From Tigriopus japonicus (lineage: Eukaryota > Arthropoda > Copepoda > Harpacticoida > Harpacticidae), in assembly GCA_010645155.1 (NCBI GenBank), contig CM021312.1, positions 7,143,489-7,207,488 of the forward strand: a DNA stretch of 64,000 nucleotides, given 5' to 3'. Below, piece after piece: positions 59,301 through 64,000 of this stretch (positions are counted from its first letter, which is position 1; every line of letters begins with the position of its first letter). The translations under genes and the position numbers were made by a program. Under the pieces are notes generated by a model. That model was not told where the DNA came from. It ran no database searches and saw only the letters and a list, made by a program, of their open reading frames with translations.

Positions 59301-60304
59301 ACTTGGCGACAACGAACCAAGAAAAGGTTGGAGAAGGTGGGCTATATTTGGAGGCGGAAAAACAACTCTCTTGTTGCATTTTCGGATCTCCCAAGGGACT
59401 ACCAAGTTTTTTCGAATTTGTCAATTGGTCAAAAGCGAAGTTAGTTTGGGGCCGTTCGACAGAGTCTTTGATTTGACTCCCTAAAGAGCAGTTAGACATT
59501 GAAGGAAAGGCTCTTGGAAAGTGGATCCTAAGCTAGAAAACGTTCGGCGCATGTTTCTTTATTGTATCGTACATACAAATAAATCTACACAAACACTCCG
59601 AACAGGATCGGAAGCTAATGGAACAAAAATGATAGAAGATAAGACTAATGTTCGAGTCAGAGCTAATGATAAATATGAGGCAATAACTGAGTGGTTGTTG
59701 AGGTCATGTCCTTTCCATTCTTCTCAAGAGCTACGTTTGTTGATCTAACCAAGGGCTCTCATTCGTATTGTACTGAACCTACTTTACATGGACAGATTTC
59801 TTACCAGCACGAGATTCGTTTCGTTGGTATCTTCTGCTGGAAAAGGAGTATACACAGCCAGGGCGACACAATTGCCGAGAATTGTGACCAGAATGAGAAA
59901 CTCGAAGGGTTTCCACTCCACGAATTCAATACATTTCTTCCTGAACTTGTTCTTCACACTGAAGCAGTAGATTGAGCGGGGGGCCCGGTCAGGTGGGGGC
60001 TTGGCTCCTATCCGCCTGGCTGGCTTCTTCTCGGCAACTGTGGTGGGTTTCTCGTCCTCCATGACCTCCTCCCCAGCGGCCTCACCGCCTTCATCACCTC
60101 CTCCGGGATCACCAGGCTGACCCTGCCAGTTGGAAGACTCTCCGCCTGGAGTGGGCATTGTGTCGATCATGATTCCGCCGCCGTTGCCACTACTCCCACC
60201 GGGTCCACGACCAGGACCATGGCTGTTGGATGAGGGCCTCGTCTGAGGGGGACCTCCAACCCCACCTCGAGATGCCCTGGGGCCAGCAGAGTAGGTAGGC
60301 TCAC
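30750..60304 (-). CDS. Ca-alpha1D: Voltage-gated L-type (Cav1) calcium channel alpha1 subunit, with seven tandem alternative-exon cassettes
   Basis: Pore-forming subunit: four six-helix repeats that admit calcium on depolarisation at the plasma membrane. Twenty-six exon positions give about 2,070 residues. Pore motifs TLEGW (I), TGEDW (II), TFEGW (III) and TGEAW (IV) supply the EEEE filter of high-voltage-activated channels. Arg/Lys-rich S4 helices are present in all repeats. An AID motif (beta-subunit site) follows repeat I; an EF-hand, pre-IQ and IQ motif ([10 protein letters not shown]) follow repeat IV. IIIS6 [15 protein letters not shown] and the tail block [11 protein letters not shown] point to Cav1 of the Drosophila Ca-alpha1D type, not Cav2 or Cav3. 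All junction phases agree from the first exon found to exon 25. Exons at seven positions are duplicated or triplicated. The first exon begins in mid-codon, so the start lies upstream. The link between the last two coding exons is unresolved. Confidence 0.95.
31119..32717 (-). other. Cav1 intronic stretch before the last exon
   Basis: 1.6 kb in which a small exon entering in phase 1 and leaving in phase 0 is predicted by the phase mismatch. A weak acceptor with short open stretch sits near 32413-32435 but its exit phase does not fit. No confident exon seen. Confidence 0.4.
32718..33303 (-). CDS. Ca-alpha1D: Cav1 exon: C-terminal tail, long Ser-rich
   Basis: Open from acceptor TTTCTAG through a Ser/Pro-rich tail ([37 protein letters not shown]) to an in-frame TAG. 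A candidate donor CCAG|GTTAGG lies five bases before that stop, at 32723. If spliced there it ends in phase 1, which does not fit the next exon found. Either a small exon is missed in the 1.6 kb below, or some transcripts end here. Confidence 0.75.
34648..34746 (-). CDS. Ca-alpha1D: Cav1 exon: C-terminal tail, short
   Basis: 99 nt, acceptor GTTTGCAG, donor CCAG|GTAGGG. Encodes [20 protein letters not shown] and [12 protein letters not shown]. Assigned by splice sites and by phase matching both neighbours; sequence conservation is low. Confidence 0.75.
34795..35209 (-). CDS. Ca-alpha1D: Cav1 exon: IQ motif
   Basis: 415 nt, acceptor TTTCAG, donor [31 protein letters not shown] is the calmodulin-binding IQ region. 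[20 protein letters not shown] and [17 protein letters not shown] follow, as in insect Ca-alpha1D. Reading through the donor would stop after one codon. Confidence 0.94.
36525..36729 (-). CDS. Ca-alpha1D: Cav1 post-EF-hand/pre-IQ alternative exon, copy B
   Basis: 205 nt, acceptor GTTTCAG, donor [47 protein letters not shown] and [18 protein letters not shown]. Its LNSDG and KLLDQ match the canonical Cav1 form, so copy A is the diverged one. 52 nt separate the copies. Confidence 0.95.
36782..36989 (-). CDS. Ca-alpha1D: Cav1 post-EF-hand/pre-IQ alternative exon, copy A
   Basis: 208 nt, acceptor TTTTCAG, donor [47 protein letters not shown] and [18 protein letters not shown]. One codon longer than copy B. 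Confidence 0.95.
37190..37669 (-). CDS. Ca-alpha1D: Cav1 exon: pore IV, IVS6 and EF-hand
   Basis: 480 nt, phase 0 to 0. [15 protein letters not shown] (repeat IV filter Glu), IVS6 ([20 protein letters not shown]), then the EF-hand-like [20 protein letters not shown] and [16 protein letters not shown]. In IVS6 three positions tied to dihydropyridine binding differ from vertebrate L-type channels (see findings). Confidence 0.96.
37732..37920 (-). CDS. Ca-alpha1D: Cav1 exon: IVS4-IVS5
   Basis: 189 nt, phase 0 to 0, acceptor TTTCTAG, donor [29 protein letters not shown] then [18 protein letters not shown] and IVS5. The extracellular IVS3-S4 loop is very short (PGGNM). Confidence 0.95.
38940..38967. 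repeat. (AAT)n microsatellite
   Basis: Perfect AAT run of about eight units in the intron between the IVS3 cassette and the IVS4 exon. Confidence 0.9.
39069..39152 (-). CDS. Ca-alpha1D: Cav1 IVS3 alternative exon, copy B
   Basis: 84 nt, acceptor CTTCCAG, donor [29 protein letters not shown] then DIVYSEMN. Same length and phase as copy A; 53 nt apart. Confidence 0.95.
39206..39289 (-). CDS. Ca-alpha1D: Cav1 IVS3 alternative exon, copy A
   Basis: 84 nt, acceptor TTTTAG, donor [29 protein letters not shown] then DIAMAEIN. Corresponds to the vertebrate exon 31/32 position. Confidence 0.95.
39549..39818 (-). CDS. Ca-alpha1D: Cav1 exon: III-IV linker, IVS1-IVS2
   Basis: 270 nt, phase 0 to 0. [23 protein letters not shown]1 ([18 protein letters not shown]) and IVS2 ([18 protein letters not shown]). 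Donor AAG|GTGAAC feeds either IVS3 exon. Confidence 0.95.
39908..40109 (-). CDS. Ca-alpha1D: Cav1 exon: IIIS6
   Basis: 202 nt, acceptor CTTTCAG, donor [29 protein letters not shown] then [17 protein letters not shown]. The IYIII..AFFM signature is the best single indicator of Cav1 here. Confidence 0.95.
40524..40919 (-). CDS. Ca-alpha1D: Cav1 exon: IIIS4, IIIS5 and pore III
   Basis: 396 nt. [20 protein letters not shown] (voltage sensor), IIIS5 ([20 protein letters not shown]) and VSTFEGWPG with the repeat III filter Glu. The Thr and Gln (T..LQF) that contact dihydropyridines in vertebrate Cav1 IIIS5 are present. Acceptor TTTCCAG, donor CAGG|GTAAAT. Confidence 0.95.
40920..44284 (-). other. 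Cav1 intron, 3.4 kb
   Basis: Largest intron of the gene. Holds a (GGT)n run at about 41138-41158, (GA)n runs near 42361-42375 and 42690-42704, and CAT/TAG triplet runs near 44025-44060. I searched both strands by eye for a second IIIS2-S3 or IIIS4 exon and saw none. Confidence 0.5.
44285..44451 (-). CDS. Ca-alpha1D: Cav1 exon: IIIS2-IIIS3
   Basis: 167 nt, acceptor CTTGCAG, donor [29 protein letters not shown] then [19 protein letters not shown]. Single copy. Confidence 0.94.
44678..44807 (-). CDS. Ca-alpha1D: Cav1 exon: IIIS1
   Basis: 130 nt. [20 protein letters not shown] then [19 protein letters not shown]. Acceptor CTTGCAG. The donor is AACAAG|GCAAGT, a GC-AG intron; a GT donor in the right phase is not available nearby. 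Confidence 0.92.
45056..45197 (-). CDS. Ca-alpha1D: Cav1 distal II-III loop alternative exon, copy B
   Basis: 142 nt, acceptor TCTCTAG, donor CCA|GTAGGA. Acidic start, then [18 protein letters not shown], closest to the canonical Cav1 form. Same phases as copy A, 57 nt downstream of it. Confidence 0.9.
45255..45438 (-). CDS. Ca-alpha1D: Cav1 distal II-III loop alternative exon, copy A
   Basis: 184 nt, acceptor TTACAG, donor AATAG|GTAAAT. Ends [17 protein letters not shown], the conserved PxPxxSxFFI block that leads into IIIS1. The upstream part is Tyr-, Ser- and Arg-rich ([11 protein letters not shown]). Confidence 0.9.
45597..45708 (-). CDS. Ca-alpha1D: Cav1 exon: acidic proximal II-III loop
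   Basis: 112 nt, acceptor TTTCAG, donor GAAG|GTAGGA. Encodes [19 protein letters not shown] and a Tyr/Asp-rich end. Low conservation is normal here; the call rests on position, splice sites and phase. Confidence 0.8.
45879..46088 (-). CDS. Ca-alpha1D: Cav1 exon: repeat II pore and IIS6
   Basis: 210 nt, phase 0 to 0. [14 protein letters not shown] with the repeat II filter Glu, then IIS6 ([20 protein letters not shown]) and [12 protein letters not shown], ending in an acidic run. Constant exon. Confidence 0.95.
46089..47472 (-). other. Cav1 intron between the IIS5 cassette and pore II
   Basis: 1.4-kb intron with a GTA/TAC repeat field at about 47285-47365. A short open stretch at 46468-46570 resembles a broken copy of the downstream pore exon (see findings). 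Confidence 0.5.
47285..47365. repeat. GTA/TAC trinucleotide repeat field
   Basis: Interrupted GTA runs on the plus strand just downstream of IIS5 copy C. Similar interrupted GTA runs occur near 49359-49386, next to copy A. Confidence 0.85.
47473..47683 (-). CDS. Ca-alpha1D: Cav1 IIS5 alternative exon, copy C
   Basis: 211 nt, acceptor CCTTTAG, donor [49 protein letters not shown], turret [20 protein letters not shown]. Its FNYD-type turret looks most like the ancestral Cav1 sequence. Confidence 0.93.
48537..48756 (-). CDS. Ca-alpha1D: Cav1 IIS5 alternative exon, copy B
   Basis: 220 nt, acceptor CTTTAG, donor [49 protein letters not shown], with the longest and most basic turret ([20 protein letters not shown]). 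Same phases as copies A and C. Confidence 0.93.
49118..49190 (+). mobile_element. tRNA-like SINE fragment
   Basis: GCGGTCCAGTGGTTAGGCAA resembles a tRNA D-arm/A-box. No B-box follows at the right distance, so this is only a head fragment. Located in the intron between IIS5 copies A and B. Confidence 0.35.
49592..49625. repeat. CAT trinucleotide repeat
   Basis: (CAT)n run followed by TTATTATCATCACC, about 150 nt downstream (in transcript sense) of IIS5 copy A. Confidence 0.85.
49779..49980 (-). CDS. Ca-alpha1D: Cav1 IIS5 alternative exon, copy A
   Basis: 202 nt, acceptor TTTTCAG, donor [49 protein letters not shown], then a short turret [20 protein letters not shown]. Closest to the pore-helix entry PQ(S/A)xLTVFQ of vertebrates. 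Confidence 0.93.
50620..50771 (-). CDS. Ca-alpha1D: Cav1 exon: IIS3-IIS4
   Basis: 152 nt, acceptor TTTTTCAG, donor [28 protein letters not shown] then [19 protein letters not shown], the repeat II voltage sensor. Single copy; its split Arg codon is completed by any of the three IIS5 exons. Confidence 0.94.
50955..51280 (-). CDS. Ca-alpha1D: Cav1 exon: IIS1-IIS2
   Basis: 326 nt. Basic stretch [20 protein letters not shown] then IIS1 ([20 protein letters not shown]) and IIS2 ([19 protein letters not shown]). Acceptor TTTCAG; a second AG nine bases on would give an in-frame three-residue shortening. Donor CAA|GTGAGT. Confidence 0.93.
52348..52658 (-). CDS. Ca-alpha1D: Cav1 I-II linker (AID) alternative exon, copy B
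   Basis: 311 nt, acceptor CTTCAG, donor [33 protein letters not shown] core [14 protein letters not shown] (closest to the family consensus), then a Gly/Asn/Thr-rich linker and PVQQVMRG. Same entry and exit phases as copy A. Confidence 0.93.
53314..53576 (-). CDS. Ca-alpha1D: Cav1 I-II linker (AID) alternative exon, copy A
   Basis: 263 nt, acceptor TATACAG, donor [30 protein letters not shown], then the AID core [13 protein letters not shown] with Tyr and Trp needed for beta-subunit binding, then a divergent linker ending PLQQVLEG. 16 codons shorter than copy B. Confidence 0.93.
53999..54102 (-). CDS. Ca-alpha1D: Cav1 IS6 alternative exon, copy B
   Basis: 104 nt, acceptor TTTCACAG, donor [28 protein letters not shown] then [15 protein letters not shown]. 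The end (LGVLSG) is the more canonical Cav1 form; copy A has LGTLCG. 1.08 kb separates the copies. Confidence 0.94.
55186..55289 (-). CDS. Ca-alpha1D: Cav1 IS6 alternative exon, copy A
   Basis: 104 nt, acceptor TTTAAG, donor [27 protein letters not shown] then [16 protein letters not shown]. Corresponds in position to vertebrate Cav1 exon 8/8a. Length modulo 3 is 2. Confidence 0.94.
55520..55713 (-). CDS. Ca-alpha1D: Cav1 exon: repeat I pore loop
   Basis: 194 nt, acceptor TCAATAG, donor TGG|GTAAGT. Acidic, Cys-rich turret ([19 protein letters not shown]) then [18 protein letters not shown] with the repeat I filter Glu. Constant exon. Confidence 0.95.
56111..56263 (-). CDS. Ca-alpha1D: Cav1 IS5 alternative exon, copy B
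   Basis: 153 nt, acceptor TTCTAG, donor G|GTGAGT. Reads [35 protein letters not shown] and HKTCFSNAT. It is clearly homologous to copy A, with conservative changes through the helix. Both begin with the same two bases of a split Ser codon. Confidence 0.93.
56287..56439 (-). CDS. Ca-alpha1D: Cav1 IS5 alternative exon, copy A
   Basis: 153 nt, acceptor CTCTAG, donor G|GTACGT. Reads [35 protein letters not shown] and HKTCFHNLT: the S4-S5 linker, IS5 and start of the extracellular turret. Length and phase are identical to copy B, which starts only 23 nt downstream. Confidence 0.93.
57619..57725 (-). CDS. Ca-alpha1D: Cav1 exon: IS4 voltage sensor
   Basis: 107 nt. After the S3-S4 loop comes [20 protein letters not shown], the repeat I voltage sensor with its regular Arg/Lys spacing, then GVP and the split Ser codon that opens the IS5 cassette. 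Acceptor CATCACAG, donor A|GTGAGT. Confidence 0.93.
57841..57980 (-). CDS. Ca-alpha1D: Cav1 exon: IS2 to IS3
   Basis: 140 nt, acceptor TTTCAG, donor GG|GTAAGT. Reads [20 protein letters not shown] through the YGF..HPTAYLR loop to [12 protein letters not shown] of IS3. Single copy. Confidence 0.93.
57981..59804 (-). other. Cav1 intron after IS1
   Basis: 1.8-kb intron. No second copy of the IS1 or IS2 exon was found. A (GT)n run lies near 58799-58813. Confidence 0.5.
59805..60304 (-). CDS. Ca-alpha1D: Cav1 exon: cytoplasmic N-terminus and IS1
   Basis: Open throughout from acceptor ..CTAG. A Gly/Pro/Ser-rich leader is followed by [15 protein letters not shown], then IS1 ([19 protein letters not shown]) and the [13 protein letters not shown]1-S2 loop typical of Cav1. 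Donor CTG|GTAAGA, phase 0. The exon starts with two bases of a split codon. The internal Met codons (for example MIDTMP) are therefore not necessarily the start; at least one more 5' coding exon is implied. Confidence 0.9.
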
Positions 60305-63300
60305 CTAGAAAGATTTCGAAAAACGTTAAGTCAATAGAGGGATATGCTAAAAATCTTTGTACATTGGAACATGAGGCTAGGAAGTGGAGAGAATACGGGC
60401 ACTCGAGTTATGAACACTAGGAATGGCACATTTAAAGCGAGATAATATTCTGTTCCTTTTTCGGAGCGACCCCCTCTTTTTCGACCACAGAAGTTGGCTG
60501 TTCCAAGATGGAAAAAATAAATCATGATTCTGCCTCCATCTACGCACTAGCACAGTATATGACGACAATCTCTCGCCCCGTGGTATTGGTATACGAGTCC
60601 ATGCATAGTACGATTCGTGGTAAGACCAGAAATAAGACTGTGCTGCTGTATCTTGAAAAGGCAGTGAAGCTCGAGTGGAACTGCCTTGACAGGGGCCTTG
60701 AACGTAGAAACTCTATAAATGTCAACATCCTCCCAGCATAAATGATAAATTGACTTCCACTTCCCTGCGTATAAACAGCCCTTGATCCCGAAGTGCTCAA
60801 ACACCGAGCAAGCAATGCATTAACAGAGCAGAATGGTCATCAAGTAAGTAATAGACACTGACAAGGGTATTAGTCAAATTAATAGCTTTGGACAGAGAGT
60901 CAGGCAACGACGAGGGGATGGATATCAACAAGCTCTTCTACGTAGAACGTTACACGTTTCGCACCAAGGCTTAGTACTTACAATCTAATCGAGACATGCT
61001 TTGTTTTTTGTAAAGAATGTAATGTAGACTTTGGATTAACCAAAGGCCAATGGAGTCGAAGACACTCGGCCTGCTGAAAAAAGGTCCAAGAAAGAGACCA
61101 TTGTGTTTCTTTGACAAGCATGAGGACCGTCAAAATGGCCCAGAATCTCCACCCGGGGAGTGAGTGAATGAGCCCACAATAGCCATTCATGTTGATTGTG
61201 GCCTTTCAAGGGAAAAGAGGCCTGTCAACCGGACATCTTCCTCAGTCCGGTTACATCTACCGTACAAGAAGGTTCATACTCAACAACCAGATGGTCAAGT
61301 CGTCATGAAAGAAGCCAAAGGTCATCATGCTCCAATTCAACGACACCCTGTCGCACCTCGATGACAAATTCTTCGTCGAGGTCAAAAGAAACTGACCCGC
61401 ATGTGCACATGATGATTAAGGCACACATCAATGCCGTGCCAGAAATGCCAACAGAATGTCAAGTCCGAGAGATTCAAGCCAATAAAGCTGGACTCGCTCT
61501 TGTGTGGACGGACCAAATTGTGGGAGCATTTCTGACTTTCTTTCCTCCTCTCTCTGTCTCTCTCTCTCACCTCATTTGGGTAGAAAGTGACTCGCGACTC
61601 AAATTGCAAAGTAGTCCAGGCTCTCAGACGAGTCACGCCTTTCTCTCTCTCTCCCGGATTTGCAAGCATATTTCTGGAGAATGGACTCGAGAATGCAATT
61701 TGTCACTCCTCCATGATTCATACTATTGTAGGATTTTGGCAAATGTGGCTGCGCGAAAAAATAATAGCACTAAGGTGAGAGAAAGAAGGGTTCAAGCAAA
61801 TCCCTGTGCAGTGCAGACGCTCATGAAGGCTGGCTCAGTATGTAATTCCTGGACTTTTGAGAAGAGGAGAAAAGTTGTGCCCATTCTCAAAAAAGTGCAT
61901 TATCTTCATCTTCAGAAGTTAGACAAACTTTTTTCTCGGGTGTGTGAAGGTGGGTGGCTCTTTCTTTCTCACTGTTCTCAACTCCTCAGTCAGGATTCCG
62001 AGATTCGGCCCACTTTGTGAAACAATGTCCTCAGTTGAAAAAAAGGAATGAGGGGAACGAGCAAGATCAGATTTGGATGGCTCTCCTCGAGAATGAACAA
62101 ATGAGTCCAAGAGCACAAGTAGGTATGTAGCACACGAGCACCGTGCTGTCGGCATAAGGATCGGGGGAGAGGAATTGTTTTTCTTGCCTAACTGAAATGG
62201 GATTGCCTTGGATCATTTCTTCCACACTAGAACTTAATCCTATACTATAATCATCCTTTGCCACGTCCTTGTCCTTGAAAGTCTTTAATTAAGTGAACAG
62301 CGATTCTGAGGGGGTTCGCACTAGACCAGCAATGAGATCACACTTTTTCGGCGGTGTCTCGGAAAATTCATTATTTCAGTTGTGGTAAAAAATGAAATAT
62401 CCGCGAGCTCCCTTGAGATGACCAACGCTGTTGGAACAACAGCCTTACAGGGAACAGAACTGAGGCAAAAAAAGGCAAGTAATGTGGAAAAAATGAAGGA
62501 AATGAAGATTTATGATCGAGGGCAACCGCTATCACTTCCAGGATGGCTCGACTAGCTGGCTCCAATCTAATGGTAGCAACTTCAGATCAGTGCACTCAAG
62601 ATCTAGATTTCCTGCTTGGATCCATCTCGTTTGGTTGAGGACCCCAATGTATTAGTGGAAATGTTTGTGGTACTGCATGAGATCGTATGCCTGTCTGTGT
62701 GTAAGTAATGGCACAACTAGAGACCCATTAGCATCACTCTAGTCCCGGGCAGTGACCTTCAGGATTCCATGGCTTTTCCCAGGGAACAAAAAGCTCGCTT
62801 GGCAAGGCACAGTATGAAAAGGAGCAGCGATACATTCAATACCCGATGGCAAGCAGACATTTAGCCCCGTTCCAATGAGTGAAGGTTTTAACGTTATCCT
62901 TTGTGTGTATATCTCAGTACTGAATGTATGCTCGTCTGAGACGAAGAACATTCATAGTCGAGCAACCAAATCCATCAGCCGATCGGAGAAACACATGGAA
63001 TCTGGCTGATGCCTCTGAATGTCTCAATGGAACAACTTTGGCAAGGTCAAATGAACACATTAGAGAAAGGGCATCTACATAGTAGGTATGAAAAGAAAGA
63101 AAGAAAGGCCGGGTTTCAAGTTGAAACACTATCGTGCTAAGACAAGAAGGCAATTCATTCTTCTTTGATGCTTGGTCTTTCTCTCTTTTCCTCTTATCAT
63201 TTTTCAGGCTCCATGGAAACCTGAAGCGACAAGCTTGCTATGCTGACGACCCAAACTTGGAGGCAAAAGAAGAAGAAGAAGAAGGCCCTGGCTACATTTT

Positions 63301-64000
63301 ACTCGCAGGCTTTCAGCTCTAACCAGCATTTCGAACCATCCAAGGAATACTCGAAAACCGGAACCATATCAACACACGACACCCTGATAAGATCGTTTAG
63401 ATTGGACCCACCATAAGAGTACCTTTGCTATAGTACGAGTACAAGCGCCTCGTTTGTGAACACGTTTGGAATGGCATTCAAAATGAAAGCTTGAGATAAC
63501 TTGGCTAAACTCGAGAAAAGGCCACCGGATAAAGGAAAATAAAGTTTTCACATTTTTCTTTCACTTTAAATTTTAATCTAGATAAATGTTATCCGACTTC
63601 TCTTTGTGACATTTCTCAAAATCGTTGCCAAAGTTTAGGTGCATCAACTTTAGACTCGGATCTGGTGATGGATGAGTACAAAGTCCAATTCAATTTAATT
63701 CAAATTGGAGTTGGCGCCTTGGAAGGCATTGATTGTTGAGCTCAGGTAAAAGTTAAAACGAGAATCTCAATGACAGTAAATTCAATCCCTCACACAATAC
63801 GGTTTCCTTTGGCCAAGCCTTTGATGAAGGCTGTAAAGGACTGATGTGATTATTCTTTTAATAAGTCATCTTTTATTGGTTCAATAAAAGGGACTTATTT
63901 CAATCCGTTTCATTGCATTCATTTCCAAAGACCACTGATTAGACTGTAGAAAATTCAAGATTGAGGAAACCCACATCCTCCCCCGTAGCCAAACCGTCTT
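60305..64000. other. Upstream of first channel exon found; no gene called
   Basis: At least one 5' coding exon of the channel is expected on the minus strand here or beyond. None could be picked out: channel N-termini are poorly conserved. A plus-strand frame of 274 codons at 61196-62020 has no recognisable domain and looks compositionally non-coding. A compact GC-richer patch at about 61200-61400 is the best place to look for a first exon. Confidence 0.35.

Noticed and set aside
30750..60304. Assignment as a Cav2 (cacophony-like) or Cav3 channel
   Set aside because: Cav3 would have EEDD filters and lack an AID and IQ motif. The IIIS6, IQ and distal tail (GKYCD..EFV) are Cav1-type.

Overview
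The window is eukaryotic. It has long introns with GT-AG boundaries, tRNA-derived and pogo-like repeats, simple repeats and no operons. The gene families point to an arthropod: a Dpr-type two-Ig surface protein, a group III secreted phospholipase A2, and an L-type calcium channel whose C-terminal tail resembles Drosophila Ca-alpha1D. A crustacean such as a copepod is plausible, but the sequence alone does not settle this.

Layout. 1-5.7 kb: no recognisable gene. 5.7-6.8 kb, minus strand: a complete intronless dpr-like gene. 7-21 kb: gene-poor, AT-rich and repeat-laden, with a 13-bp tandem repeat, a decayed non-LTR retrotransposon, tRNA-derived SINE pieces and a pogo-like MITE. 21.3-29.4 kb, plus strand: a three-exon group III PLA2 gene whose second intron holds a long near-perfect hairpin and an inverted-repeat pair. 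30.75 kb to beyond 60.3 kb, minus strand: most of a Cav1 (L-type) calcium channel alpha1 gene, convergent with the PLA2 gene. 60.3-64 kb: region upstream of the first channel exon found; no coding exon recognised.

The main finding is the architecture of the channel gene. I could place 26 exon positions by homology, GT/AG boundaries and phase. Seven positions are occupied by tandemly duplicated exons with matching phases: IS5 (2 copies), IS6 (2), the AID-bearing I-II linker (2), IIS5/turret (3), the distal II-III loop (2), IVS3 (2) and the post-EF-hand/pre-IQ segment (2). One copy per position gives 192 possible open transcripts. In five cassettes, including both copies would shift the frame. 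In a sixth (IS5) the copies are 23 nt apart, too close to splice together. The seventh (IVS3) has a 53-nt spacer. The selectivity filters (EEEE), all four S4 helices and the IQ motif lie in single-copy exons. Variation is therefore confined to gate, coupling and modulation modules.

Limits. The true 5' exon(s) of the channel, and the join between its last two coding exons, are not resolved. Isoform use cannot be seen from DNA.
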